DNA from: Fibrobacter sp. UWT2
Lineage (GTDB): Bacteria; Fibrobacterota; Fibrobacteria; Fibrobacterales; Fibrobacteraceae
Length of the DNA: 64,000 bases
Direction: 5' to 3'
Assembly: GCF_900142545.1 (NCBI RefSeq)
Contig: NZ_FRBF01000002.1
Location: 124,001 to 188,000, forward strand
The position numbers and the translations under genes were made by a program. This document shows positions 27,855-36,014 of the stretch, one piece after another (within the stretch, counting starts at the first letter, position 1; every line of letters begins with the position of its first letter). Under the pieces are notes generated by a model that ran no database searches, was not told the DNA's origin, and saw only the letters and a list, made by a program, of their open reading frames with translations.

Positions 27855-30800
27855 TTAATCATCTTTGATGCAACGAACGGAATACCCGTAGCCTTTCTCG
27901 TTTGCAAAGACATCAGGAGATTCGGGGAGAGCGTTGTACCCTTCGGTTTTAGAACCGCAGCGACTGGAAGTAGAATAGTCGGCAGGCATGCTTTCGTCTT
28001 GGAATTTCATAAAACATCCCCTATTAGTATCGTCTTCGGGGGTATCGGTCAGCCACAAGCCCGTAAGACGGTGTTCATAATCAAATGTTCCTCCCTCCGT
28101 TCTGATTCCTGCAGCCAAGATTTCAAAACCAGGGTATTTATTATTGTATCTTTCGGTCTGCCAGTTACCGTTATCGTGGTTTGAAAGGTAAATATGAAGA
28201 GAATTACTCCTTAACGAGTTGAATTCTTCGTGGCTTGGAAGATGCCAACCCTTGGGGCATGCTGTTTGGGCGGCATCCCAGGTGTAGAGCCTTCCGTATT
28301 GGGCGCAGTATCTGTCGGCGTTGTTGTAACACCAGCTGTTCTCTGTTTTATAGTTCAGGTTTTCTACCATCCAGGTTTGCGTACCTACCTTAAGGGTCTT
28401 GTAGGTGTTTTTATCGGAATCCGTCATTGAGCCATAAACCGGCGTCCATTTGTCTCCGGAGCAGGTGTATTCTTGGCCGTCAATATTAATGGTTCCACAT
28501 TCGCTTTTGCTCAAGATTAAGGAAAGGTCCGGTACTCTCCACCAAGAGTATTGGCACATATAGTACTTGTCGTTCAATTTAGCGAGTTCGCCTTCGCGCG
28601 CATTGGTGCAGAAACCGAGCTGGATGGCTGCATCGTTTAGGCGAACCCAGTTGTAATATCCGCTATTGTATTTGCATATGTAAATTTTGCCCTTGTAGGC
28701 GCCGGTCTTTCCGGACTGGCCGCTATTCAAGCCACTGCAAGACGCCGTTGTATCCGTAATCGCATTGGGCGGTGTAATCCAATTGCCGTCGGAACAATAG
28801 TATTCGACGCCATCTAAAACGGAAATGATGCTGTCGCGTGAGCATTCCCCCAGGTAATACATGCTCTTGGTAATGCTTGTCCAACCGGTTGATTCGCATT
28901 GATAGTATTTAGAAGAGGTGGTTGCTTTTTCGCCAATATTCTTTTTCGAGCAATATTTGCCAATCGTTTTTTCGAGCGAAGTGGGGGTTCTCCAGGTGCC
29001 GTTGTCGCAGAGCCTGCCGACAACCATGGTATCTTGGGTCGACTCGTCGCAATCCAGGCCAAACTGTTCCTTGATGGTCATCTGAACCCACTGGTATTGG
29101 GTTCCAACCGACTTGCATATATAGCCAAGGGAATCTTTCTTCGGGTAAATCTTGTTGCCGACACTGTCGATGTTACAGGTGCCATAATTGTAGGAGAGGG
29201 AGTCGATGCTGACCCATTGATAATTGTTGCAAAGCCAGTAACTCTTGGGGGAGTTTATCTTGGCTTTTGACCCTTGATTCTTCTTTGTGCAGTACGAAAG
29301 CGAAGCGTTGGGCTTTGTCAGCCTGCTCCAGGTCAGGTTGTTGCAGACGTAGGTGTTGGAGTCCGCTGCATAGACGTATATTGTATCTTGGAGTTCTGCG
29401 GTGCATGCACCATAAGCCTCTTGCAAGGTGGCGTATCTCCATGCGTTTTTGTCGCAAATAAGCTTGTAGTTGCCCGATTTGATAAGGGTGTCCTGTTTTC
29501 TGGCGTTGCAGCGTCCGTATACAATTTCGTTGTTGGTGGCGCTACGCCAAGTGCCGCCTTCGCATACATGGTAGTAGTTCGATATAATGTAAATGGAATC
29601 GGTCTTGGTGGTGTCGCATTTGCCGATGACGTCTGCAGGATTGGTCGTCTTGCTCCATGCGTTGTTGCTGCAGATGTAGTAGTAGTTTTGTTCTGAGATG
29701 ACTTCGCCGAGGCGCTTCGAGTTGCAGACGCCATACTTGTTTTCCATGCTGGTGAGCGTCTGCCAGGTGGTGCCGCGGCATATGTAGCTTACGCCGTTAT
29801 GGTAAATGGAGTCGCCGGCCTTTTGTTCGTTACATTCCCCTTGGGCATCGAGAAGTGTCTGCTTTCGCCAGGTGAGGTTATCGCAAATGTAGGTGGTGTC
29901 GTTGTAGAATGCAGTTGCGTTTTGCGTGGCGCTGGTGCAGTAGCCCAGCCTGATTTCCAGTTCCTCGAGCTCACGCCATTCGCCGTCTTGGCAGACATAG
30001 GGGCGAATCTTGTAGTAGGTGCTTCCTTCGGTCGACTTGGAACATTCGGGTTCCCTGTAGACTTCCTTGAACCATTTGCCGTAGATACAGGTGTAGGTGC
30101 TGGAATCTTCCTGTACCGTCATCTTTTCCTTGGTGTCGCAGGCGCTGAGGTCGGAGCCTTTCTTGACTTGGGTCGACTGCTTGGCGCAGCGGACCGAGAA
30201 GAAAGAGGAATCACTGAACGAAGAGAGCGGCTTGGAGGTATGGCTGTCGCTGTCGATAATGAAAATCTTGGTGTCGCTTTTGCTCGTGCCTGCACCGACA
30301 TAGTAGGCCTTCTTGCCGCCGTCGATGCAAGTGAATCCGTCACACATGCCGCCGGGAACCAGGTTCAGGGCGTAGGTGCCGTTGGCGGTTCCGCTCCATA
30401 GGGTGCTAGAAAGAATGTACGTATTGGAGCCTACGGCTTTAAACAGGGATTCCCATGCGGTGGCGGTTGCAATGGAGAAACTGTCGGGGCAGAGGGTGGC
30501 GGCGTCCCACTGAAGGTAGAGGTAACCGTATTTTTCGCAGTTCTCGTCTTGAACGTCGTAACATTTGCTGGTTCTCCAGGTGGGGTATTCCTTGGCGTTT
30601 TCGGTGAGCCAGATGTAGCTGCCGATCTGGATGGTCTTGGCGTAGCTGCCTTTGTACCACACGGAGTCCAGTTTAACCGTGGCATTCAAGTTCTTGTCGT
30701 ATTCGAGGTTGGGAATAAAGATGGATTCCGAGCTGGAGGAATAGTAAGAAGAACTGTACGCGCTGGAATAAGCGGAGCTGGAAGAGCCACTCTTGTAACT

Positions 30801-30932
30801 GGAGGAGTAGAAGAAACTGAAGGAATCAGAGGAATATTCTTCTGGGGTGTATTCTGAGCCGTAGCCGCTACAGCCAATAAATATGGCGTTCAAAATCAGT
30901 ACAGCACTGGCAATGACGATTGTTAACCGCAT
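27855..30932 (-). CDS. Giant FISUMP-domain lipoprotein with two-cysteine repeats (paralog 2)
   Basis: The 1025-residue lipoprotein has the same layout as its downstream neighbour: lipobox FIGC, Ser/Tyr-rich linker, N-terminal FISUMP-like module, 16 two-cysteine units and a C-terminal FISUMP module (WMVENLNY, YGRLYTWDAAQ, CPKGWHLPS, YSVRCIKDD). Unit-by-unit correspondence between the two proteins is clear, so the whole gene was duplicated in tandem. The start is set at the ATG at 30932, with AGGAGG 5 nt before it, rather than the TTG six codons upstream that would overlap the ribosome site. A surface binding or adhesive function is plausible but unproven. Confidence 0.9.
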   Translation of the reverse strand: MRLTIVIASAVLILNAIFIGCSGYGSEYTPEEYSSDSFSFFYSSSYKSGSSSSAYSSAYSSSYYSSSSESIFIPNLEYDKNLNATVKLDSVWYKGSYAKTIQIGSYIWLTENAKEYPTWRTSKCYDVQDENCEKYGYLYLQWDAATLCPDSFSIATATAWESLFKAVGSNTYILSSTLWSGTANGTYALNLVPGGMCDGFTCIDGGKKAYYVGAGTSKSDTKIFIIDSDSHTSKPLSSFSDSSFFSVRCAKQSTQVKKGSDLSACDTKEKMTVQEDSSTYTCIYGKWFKEVYREPECSKSTEGSTYYKIRPYVCQDGEWRELEELEIRLGYCTSATQNATAFYNDTTYICDNLTWRKQTLLDAQGECNEQKAGDSIYHNGVSYICRGTTWQTLTSMENKYGVCNSKRLGEVISEQNYYYICSNNAWSKTTNPADVIGKCDTTKTDSIYIISNYYHVCEGGTWRSATNNEIVYGRCNARKQDTLIKSGNYKLICDKNAWRYATLQEAYGACTAELQDTIYVYAADSNTYVCNNLTWSRLTKPNASLSYCTKKNQGSKAKINSPKSYWLCNNYQWVSIDSLSYNYGTCNIDSVGNKIYPKKDSLGYICKSVGTQYQWVQMTIKEQFGLDCDESTQDTMVVGRLCDNGTWRTPTSLEKTIGKYCSKKNIGEKATTSSKYYQCESTGWTSITKSMYYLGECSRDSIISVLDGVEYYCSDGNWITPPNAITDTTASCSGLNSGQSGKTGAYKGKIYICKYNSGYYNWVRLNDAAIQLGFCTNAREGELAKLNDKYYMCQYSWWRVPDLSLILSKSECGTINIDGQEYTCSGDKWTPVYGSMTDSDKNTYKTLKVGTQTWMVENLNYKTENSWCYNNADRYCAQYGRLYTWDAAQTACPKGWHLPSHEEFNSLRSNSLHIYLSNHDNGNWQTERYNNKYPGFEILAAGIRTEGGTFDYEHRLTGLWLTDTPEDDTNRGCFMKFQDESMPADYSTSSRCGSKTEGYNALPESPDVFANEKGYGYSVRCIKDD

Positions 30933-30984
30933 ATATCCTCCTAAGCACAATGTAAATTATAGAAAATATTTGGAGGATATAACT

Positions 30985-31014
30985 AAAAAGCCTCTCTTTT
31001 AGAGAGGCTTTTTT
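30985..31014 (-). terminator. Terminator after tRNA-Asp
   Basis: The 12-bp perfect stem AAAAAGCCTCTC/GAGAGGCTTTTT has a 5-nt loop. It separates the tRNA gene from the FISUMP gene downstream. Confidence 0.9.
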
Positions 31015-31016
31015 AG

Positions 31017-31092
31017 CGGGATAGACGAGGCTTGAACTCGCAACCTCCGGCGTGACAGGCCGGTGCTCTAACCAAAATTGAGCTACCACCCC
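31017..31092 (-). tRNA. tRNA-Asp (anticodon GTC)
   Basis: On the minus strand: acceptor GGGGTGG/CTATCCC with two G-T pairs, anticodon stem CCGGC/GCCGG around CTGTCAC, T-loop TTCAAGC and discriminator G. CCA is not encoded. Confidence 0.93.
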
Positions 31093-31133
31093 AGTGGTTT
31101 TTCGTTTGGTCAGTTTCCTAACCGAACGAGCCA

Positions 31134-31162
31134 AATATAAAAAGAAACCAGACGACTGTCAA
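31134..31162 (-). promoter_or_regulatory. Sigma-70 promoter for tRNA-Asp
   Basis: On the minus strand TTGACA (31162-31157) and TATATT (31139-31134) are 17 nt apart, upstream of the tRNA. Confidence 0.8.
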
Positions 31163-31296
31163 GGGATATTGGCGAAAAAACTTGATTTTTAATAAAAAAA
31201 TGCAGTGCGAATAATCACACTAGGGGTCAGTACGCCTTGAAATCATTATAATGATTACCTAATATTGTGTTGGTGTTTTTTTAAGAGGTGTTTGTT

Positions 31297-31614
31297 ATGT
31301 TTGGACATCCAAAATTTGGTGTCGAAGTTTCTGAAAATAACGGTACTTTGACTCTTTCATTACATGGTGTAATCGAATCTACTACAGCGGATGCTTTTGA
31401 AGCCGAAATGGCTTCGGCTTGTTCTAAAAGCAAGAATCTCATAGCTGATTTCGCTAATGTCAATTTTATTTCGTCTGCCGGTCTGCGTGTGCTTTTATCT
31501 TCCCAGAAGAAGATGATTGCCGAGAAAGGTAAAATGACGCTCATCAACTTGCAGCAGGGTGTTCGCGAAATTCTGGAAATGACCGGCTTTATAACCATGC
31601 TGAACATTGCTTAA
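31297..31614 (+). CDS. STAS-domain anti-sigma factor antagonist
   Basis: The 105-residue single STAS domain has the phosphorylation-loop motif NFISSAGLRVLLS near residue 58, with the serine that anti-sigma kinases phosphorylate. Such proteins release a sigma factor or regulator by binding a kinase-type partner. No RsbW-like kinase or phosphatase gene is adjacent, so its partner is unknown. AGAGG precedes the ATG at 31297; a GTG three codons earlier overlaps that site. A terminator follows. Confidence 0.9.
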   Translation: MFGHPKFGVEVSENNGTLTLSLHGVIESTTADAFEAEMASACSKSKNLIADFANVNFISSAGLRVLLSSQKKMIAEKGKMTLINLQQGVREILEMTGFITMLNIA

Positions 31615-31663
31615 CGATAAATTAATCTTGCACCTCTTGGTGCTGAAAATTTGAAAAACAAAA

Positions 31664-31695
31664 CACCCCGCCACTCATCGTGACGGGGCGTTTTA
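31664..31695 (+). terminator. Terminator after the STAS gene
   Basis: CCCCGCCAC pairs with GTGACGGGG (one mismatch) over a 5-nt loop, followed by GCGTTTT. Confidence 0.75.
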
Positions 31696-31719
31696 ATTTA
31701 CCTAAAAGGCCGTAAGGCC

Positions 31720-31761
31720 GACCTCATCGCTCAAAGCGACGAAGTCGCGACCTCATACCTC
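31720..31761. repeat. GACCTCA palindromic repeat abutting the nifJ fragment
   Basis: GACCTCA and ACCTCATACCTC flank a small stem CGAC/GTCG around GAA. It closely matches the element inside ligA at 50457-50500. It ends exactly one base before the stop codon of the nifJ fragment. Confidence 0.75.
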
Positions 31762-32480
31762 TTACAGGCTAATCAGCCCTTCGGTATCCTTAGACATGGC
31801 GTCGTAGAATGCGTAGCGGGCGTCCACTTCCTTCTGGAGGTCGTCGGCGAGCTTCTTGGCCACTTCCGGATTGTTACGGGTGAGCTGCTTGTAGCGGTTT
31901 TCGGTGTAGATGTATTCTGCAACCGGGATCGTCGGCTTCTTGGAGTCGAGGATAAGCGGGGCCTTTCCTTCGGCGGCGAGAGCCGGGTTGTAGCGGAGCA
32001 GAGTCCAGTAACCGGAATCCACGGCCATCTTCTGGTGCTGAAGCTGGCTGTTGAGATCGAAACCATGGTTGATGCAGGGGCAGTAGCAGATGATTAGGGA
32101 CGGACCATTGTGTGCTTCTGCTTCCTGGAGAACCTTCAGGGCCTGAGCGTCGTTTGCACCGAGGGCGATACGGCCCACGTAAACGTTCTTGTAGCTCATG
32201 GCGATAAGGCCGAGGTCCTTCTTGCCGGCGCGCTTACCGGCGGCAGCGAAGAGGGCGACGGCGCCACGGTTCGTGGCCTTGGAAGCCTGTCCACCGGTGT
32301 TGGAGTACACTTCGGTATCGAGGACGCAGATGTTCACGTTTTCGCCCGTGGCCCTATGATGACCGTTCGCGCTAAACTCTTGTAAGACACTCCGATCGGC
32401 GCTCACTCTCGCCTCCGACGACTCGTTAAGACGAGTCGCCTACGGCTCACAGCGTGGTCGAGACCACCGTAACCGATATC
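31762..32480 (-). pseudogene. nifJ: 3' fragment of nifJ, interrupted by a palindromic repeat
   Basis: From the stop codon to the codons for TGENVNICVL, the DNA matches the intact nifJ 3' end (37495-38086) and encodes the same last 197 residues. The match breaks at 32354, where about 99 nt carrying a 45-nt palindrome replace 4 nt. It resumes for some 26 nt (32453-32478, the sequence around GTGGTCGAGACC) and then stops for good. The cofactor-binding and ferredoxin parts are absent. An open frame runs on into the repeat to a GTG at 32406, giving a chimeric start that is unlikely to be functional. It is a remnant of duplication. Confidence 0.9.
32354..32452. mobile_element. Inserted ~99-nt segment carrying 45-nt palindrome copy C (32405-32450)
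   Basis: Comparison with intact nifJ shows this segment is foreign to the gene. Its palindrome has ends CTCTCGCC and GGCTCAC and an 8-bp stem CGACTCGT/ACGAGTCG, the same family as copies A, B and D. No direct target duplication is obvious. Confidence 0.7.
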
Positions 32481-32484
32481 TCTT

Positions 32485-32620
32485 GGGCGTTCCCGCACAT
32501 ATATGTGCGGTCGGGCTATATTTTAGGGGCTGCCGCCGTCGCTTCGCTTGCCACCAGCCTCCTAAAACCAAGCCCCGCTGTGCGGGTCTTGTCCCCAAAG
32601 GGGTCACTATCCCTAACGCG
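32485..32620 (+). repeat. GGGCGTTCCC...CCCTAACGCG element, copy 1
   Basis: The 136-nt element starts GGGCGTTCCC and ends CCCTAACGCG. It contains small hairpins (CCGCAC/GTGCGG; a GGGC...TTTTAGG arm facing CCTAAAAC...GCCC). An element with the same ends lies inverted at 37173-37360. Confidence 0.65.
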
Positions 32621-32645
32621 AATGCGGTTATGAAATTTTCCTTCC

Positions 32646-33122
32646 CTATTCGTCGGGAGTATTCGCAAGCCTGATGAACTTGTCGAACGCTTCTATTATC
32701 ATTGCCGTATTACCGTAGGACTTGCGGATTATCAGGAGCGAATAGGACTCGGAACCGCTGACGGTGATTTCTCTGGGTTCTATGATAAAGTCGTCGCTGG
32801 CAAATGTGCTGAACCAGGACTTGAACAGGCGGCTTCTAGCCTTGCCCTTGTTGTCGGTCGAGGTGTCGATGAATGCGACGAGAGCGCAGTCGAACTTGTC
32901 AAAGAAGCCCTTGATTATGGAAACAATTGTGTCCCTGGTCGCAGACCCGGACAACTCGTTGGTATGGCTGCTTGAAACAATCTGGTTGTAGATGTCCACG
33001 CAATAAATCGGGAATGCAGTCCCGAAAGTGTCGGTCAGTTCGGTGAATTCGACCGAGACCCTGTTTCCTGTCTCTATCTCGAAATAGAAGACGCAGTTTT
33101 CTTCGTTTATGGGATAAAGCAC
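32646..33122 (-). CDS. Hypothetical protein (158 aa)
   Basis: The protein has no signal peptide or membrane segment. It starts at a GTG, 6 nt after the stop of a 40-residue gene, so the two are probably translated together. The N-terminal strands (VFYFEIETGNRVSVEFTE) weakly recall small Bacteroidetes proteins of the DUF6169 kind; I cannot confirm this. Its position inside the island between the nifJ copies suggests it is accessory. Confidence 0.6.
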   Translation of the reverse strand: MLYPINEENCVFYFEIETGNRVSVEFTELTDTFGTAFPIYCVDIYNQIVSSSHTNELSGSATRDTIVSIIKGFFDKFDCALVAFIDTSTDNKGKARSRLFKSWFSTFASDDFIIEPREITVSGSESYSLLIIRKSYGNTAMIIEAFDKFIRLANTPDE

Positions 33123-33128
33123 GAAAAA

Positions 33129-33251
33129 CTACTTTGCCGAAACAAAGCCCTTCAATGTGCCGTTCGCCTGAAAGTATTCCGCCTTCTTCTTTTTCTCGGC
33201 GAGAATATCCTTTATCAGTTTTTTGGCTTCTGATGGCGTAAACTGCTTCAT
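33129..33251 (-). CDS. Small basic protein (40 aa)
   Basis: ATG at 33251 follows GGAG at a spacing of 8 nt. The 40-residue product begins MKQFTPSEAKK, is rich in Lys, and ends FVSAK. Its stop is 6 nt before the GTG of the 158-residue gene. The start signal and tight spacing support a real two-gene unit. Function unknown; a regulator or antitoxin-like partner is possible but unsupported. Confidence 0.55.
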   Translation of the reverse strand: MKQFTPSEAKKLIKDILAEKKKKAEYFQANGTLKGFVSAK

Positions 33252-33401
33252 ATCTGTGTCTCCACACCACAATATACATAATTACTCGGGAGAAAGCAAG
33301 ATTTGCCGTTCCCATGCCCGGTTTTCCCATATGTTTCACAGTGAGTCATATGGGGGAGTTTGGGTGGATGGGGGTGGCGTATGTTTACAGAAATTTACAC
33401 T

Positions 33402-33434
33402 GGGGGGGGTGTCGGGGTTGAATGTGGGGTGGGG
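33402..33434 (+). promoter_or_regulatory. G-tract cluster, potential G-quadruplex
   Basis: Four runs of G (8, 4, 4 and 4) with loops of 4, 8 and 1 nt lie 44 nt before the first island FISUMP gene. More G-runs lie just upstream (33352-33376). The rest of the window has nothing comparable. Confidence 0.5.
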
Positions 33435-33477
33435 AATTATTTATTTTTAGGGGAGAGATTTAGTGTGGGGATGTCCT

Positions 33478-34599
33478 ATGAAAAAGTTCAGCGTGTTGGT
33501 TGCCCTGTCGGTGTTCTGCCTTGGGCTGGTTGTGGGCTGCGATGATTCTTCATCGGCAAGTGATGATAACAATGAAACATCCGCTGTTGAATCGTCTTCA
33601 AGCGTAAAGGACTCTGATTCCACTGAAGAATCGTCCTCTTCGATTGATAAGAAGTCGTCGGGAAACGAAACCAAAGACAAGTCATCGAGTAGTGAGAATA
33701 AGTCTAGCAGTTCCGCAAAAGAAACAAAGAACTCATCTGATTCCAAGAGCTCCAGTTCTGTGAAAACTGATGACTCATCCAGCAGCAACAAGGATAAGTC
33801 TTCTTCAAGCGAAATGCAAAGTAGCAGTTCTTCCGTAAAACGGTCTTCTTCGTCTGTGGCTAAGTCTAGCAGTAGTGGGGAGTATGTTCCATATGCTCAT
33901 ACGGCGGATCTGGGACCCTTATGGTTTGATGACGTGTTTAAACAATTTGTGGACACAAGGAATAATCGGTCCTACTATTATTTAACCATTTACAACAAGG
34001 ATCATTCAGATTCGTTGACTGTGTTTGCGGAAAATCTGAATATTGGTGAAATGGTTGAGTTTATAGATAGCACATCTTTTCAGTCAGACAACAAAAAAAT
34101 TGAACGTTTTTGTTATGACAATGATACGACCAACTGTGACCGTTATGGGGGACTTTATCAGTGGGCGGAAATGATGGGATTTAATGACAGCTGCAATACC
34201 AAGAGTTGTGCTCATTTGATTCAAGAGGACCATCAAGGAATCTGTCCGAAAGGATGGCGCTTAATGACCTATGATGATTACAAATTTGTCGCTCAATCGG
34301 AAAATGTTATTCATAATAGCTATGAAGATATGAGAACGCAAAATGGCTTTAACGGCTATAATGCAACCGGATTCAGTCTTGTGCCAGCAGGGTATATTTG
34401 GTCAAATGGATTTAAAAATTTGCGAGAGGCAACATACTTCCATTATCCTGCAGAAAGTGTAAAATTTGATGCAAACAAGTTTTCAAGGGGAGGGTATGCA
34501 GGAATGTCAGGAGGAGGCCTTAACGAACAGAATACAAAAAAAAGATATGGTCTCTCGGTTCGCTGTGCTATGGTAACAAATAAAATCGGAAACAATTAA
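33478..34599 (+). CDS. FISUMP-domain lipoprotein, island copy 1
   Basis: The 373-residue lipoprotein has lipobox VVGC (Cys21) followed by DDSSS, then a poly-serine and Lys/Asp linker to about residue 135. The FISUMP domain follows, with FAENLNIGEMV, YGGLYQWAEMM, GICPKGWRLMTYDDY and the closing YGLSVRCAM. It is anchored in a membrane, probably at the surface. The ATG at 33478 is chosen over one five codons upstream because only it starts a proper signal peptide. It is the first of three FISUMP genes in a row. Confidence 0.88.
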   Translation: MKKFSVLVALSVFCLGLVVGCDDSSSASDDNNETSAVESSSSVKDSDSTEESSSSIDKKSSGNETKDKSSSSENKSSSSAKETKNSSDSKSSSSVKTDDSSSSNKDKSSSSEMQSSSSSVKRSSSSVAKSSSSGEYVPYAHTADLGPLWFDDVFKQFVDTRNNRSYYYLTIYNKDHSDSLTVFAENLNIGEMVEFIDSTSFQSDNKKIERFCYDNDTTNCDRYGGLYQWAEMMGFNDSCNTKSCAHLIQEDHQGICPKGWRLMTYDDYKFVAQSENVIHNSYEDMRTQNGFNGYNATGFSLVPAGYIWSNGFKNLREATYFHYPAESVKFDANKFSRGGYAGMSGGGLNEQNTKKRYGLSVRCAMVTNKIGNN

Positions 34600-34617
34600 T
34601 ACGGGTAAAGGTTTCAT

Positions 34618-34722
34618 ATGTCTAAGGCAAACAATAAAAAGAACAGAATTAACAAAAAATCTACAAATAACTTCCGCATCGAGTCTCTTGAACCGAGGTT
34701 CATGATGGATTTTGCGGTATAA
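34618..34722 (+). CDS. LEPR-motif small peptide 1 (34 aa)
   Basis: ATG at 34618 is preceded by AAAGG. The peptide is basic at first (MSKANNKKNRINKK) and ends IESLEPRFMMDFAV. The same C-terminal 14 residues end the peptide at 36015, although four of their codons differ silently between the genes, which indicates selection on the peptide. The LEPR-x-(L/M)(L/M) word resembles the motif found at the N-terminus of some very large bacterial surface proteins. The gene lies 18 nt after one FISUMP gene and 67 nt before the next. Confidence 0.65.
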   Translation: MSKANNKKNRINKKSTNNFRIESLEPRFMMDFAV

Positions 34723-34978
34723 ATTCCATATTCCATATTTCACATTGCTTGGTTTGTGGGTGGTGAAAATTTTTACAGGAGATAATGGTATGAAGTGTGT
34801 CAAGTGTCTTGGTTTCTTGTGGGTGGCGGTGCTCGCGGCATTCTTCGCCCTTTCCGCCTGCGATGACTCTTCGTCGGCTAGTTCCGACGAAACCGGTACT
34901 TCCTGTTCATCGGTAGAGTCGTCTTCTTCGAGTGTCACCCTGAGCGGAGCGTCAGCGGAGTCGAATGGGTCTAGTGAC
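34697..34978 (+). repeat. Long direct repeat, copy 1
   Basis: About 282 nt, from the last codons of the small peptide through the signal peptide and first linker of the FISUMP gene, recur almost unchanged 1385 nt downstream at 36082-36363. Confidence 0.9.
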
Positions 34979-35962
34979 GAAAATATGGAAAAAGACAAGT
35001 CTTCCAGTAGTGTCAAGGGATCTGAGCCTGTCGAAGTATCTAGCAGTTCCGCGAAAGAAACAAAGAATTCGTCCGACTCCAAGAGTTCAAGTTCCGTGAA
35101 GTCGGGTGAATCTTCTAGCAGTAGTAAGGATAAGTCCAGTTCGTCGGAGAACTCGTCATCAAGCGAAAAGCAAAGCAGTAGTTCCTCCGAGAAACAGTCT
35201 AGTTCAAGTTCTGTCTTGCCTAAATCCAGTAGTTCCGTTTTTGAAGTTGACTCTTCCAGATTATGCACGCCTGGGTATGATTATTGTTATCGTCCTTTGG
35301 GAGCAGATAGTTTACAGGCGGGAGCGTATAAAAAATTTAAGGATACTCGCAATGGACGAGAGTATTTCTATTTGACAATAAATGGTAAAGATACAAGTGG
35401 AAAAAAGGCTTCTGTAACGGTATTTGCGGAAAATCTGAATATAGGTGAAATGGTTGACGGTTCAGAAAACCAATCGGATAACGATAAAATAGAACGTTAC
35501 TGTTATAACAATGATACGACGAACTGTGTGGAGTATGGTGGGCTTTACCAGTGGGCGGAGATGATGAACCTTCCGTTCGAATGCAATAGTAAGAGCTGTG
35601 CCGACTCCATTAAGCCGAATCATCAGGGAATTTGCCCAAAGGACTGGCATCTTATGACATATAATGACTTTTATATTGTAGTTCACGCAGATGGAAATGA
35701 TGCGGGTGTGAAAGGTGTTAGATCAATGGGTTTTGGCGGCCTTAACTATACAGGGTATAGTTTAATTGCCGCTGGATATAATTGGGCATATGAGTTTTCG
35801 GATCTTAATGATTACACATATTGGTTTTATCCTGAAGAATCAAAGAATTATGCACAAGAGGGGGCTGTTGCCGGGTCACAGGGAAAATCGTCTACGGGCA
35901 ATTCTCGTTCCGATCAATATAAGACATATGGCTTTTCCGTTCGTTGCGCAAAAAACAAATGA
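34790..35962 (+). CDS. FISUMP-domain lipoprotein, island copy 2
   Basis: The 390-residue lipoprotein has signal FFALSAC (Cys20), an acidic and poly-serine linker to about residue 150, then a FISUMP domain with FAENLNIGEMV, YGGLYQWAEMM, GICPKDWHLMTYNDF and a closing YGFSVRCAK. The domain is closest to island copy 1, whereas the 5' region is nearly identical to island copy 3, so the gene looks like a recombinant of the two. AGGAG precedes the ATG at 34790; an in-frame ATG 26 codons upstream would not start a signal peptide. Confidence 0.88.
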   Translation: MKCVKCLGFLWVAVLAAFFALSACDDSSSASSDETGTSCSSVESSSSSVTLSGASAESNGSSDENMEKDKSSSSVKGSEPVEVSSSSAKETKNSSDSKSSSSVKSGESSSSSKDKSSSSENSSSSEKQSSSSSEKQSSSSSVLPKSSSSVFEVDSSRLCTPGYDYCYRPLGADSLQAGAYKKFKDTRNGREYFYLTINGKDTSGKKASVTVFAENLNIGEMVDGSENQSDNDKIERYCYNNDTTNCVEYGGLYQWAEMMNLPFECNSKSCADSIKPNHQGICPKDWHLMTYNDFYIVVHADGNDAGVKGVRSMGFGGLNYTGYSLIAAGYNWAYEFSDLNDYTYWFYPEESKNYAQEGAVAGSQGKSSTGNSRSDQYKTYGFSVRCAKNK

Positions 35963-36014
35963 AAAATAAAAGTAAGAGAACTCTTTAATCACAACATGTC
36001 AAAGGGCTTGAAAT

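Noticed and set aside
24765-30932. CRISPR-like or DNA-level repeats in the giant FISUMP genes
   Set aside because: The repetition is at protein level (Cys/Trp spacing), and the DNA units are too diverged to be a nucleic-acid repeat array.
31762-32406. A functional 214-residue protein from the nifJ fragment
   Set aside because: Its start would be a GTG inside an inserted repeat, its first ~19 residues come from repeat DNA, and the cofactor-binding parts of the enzyme are missing.
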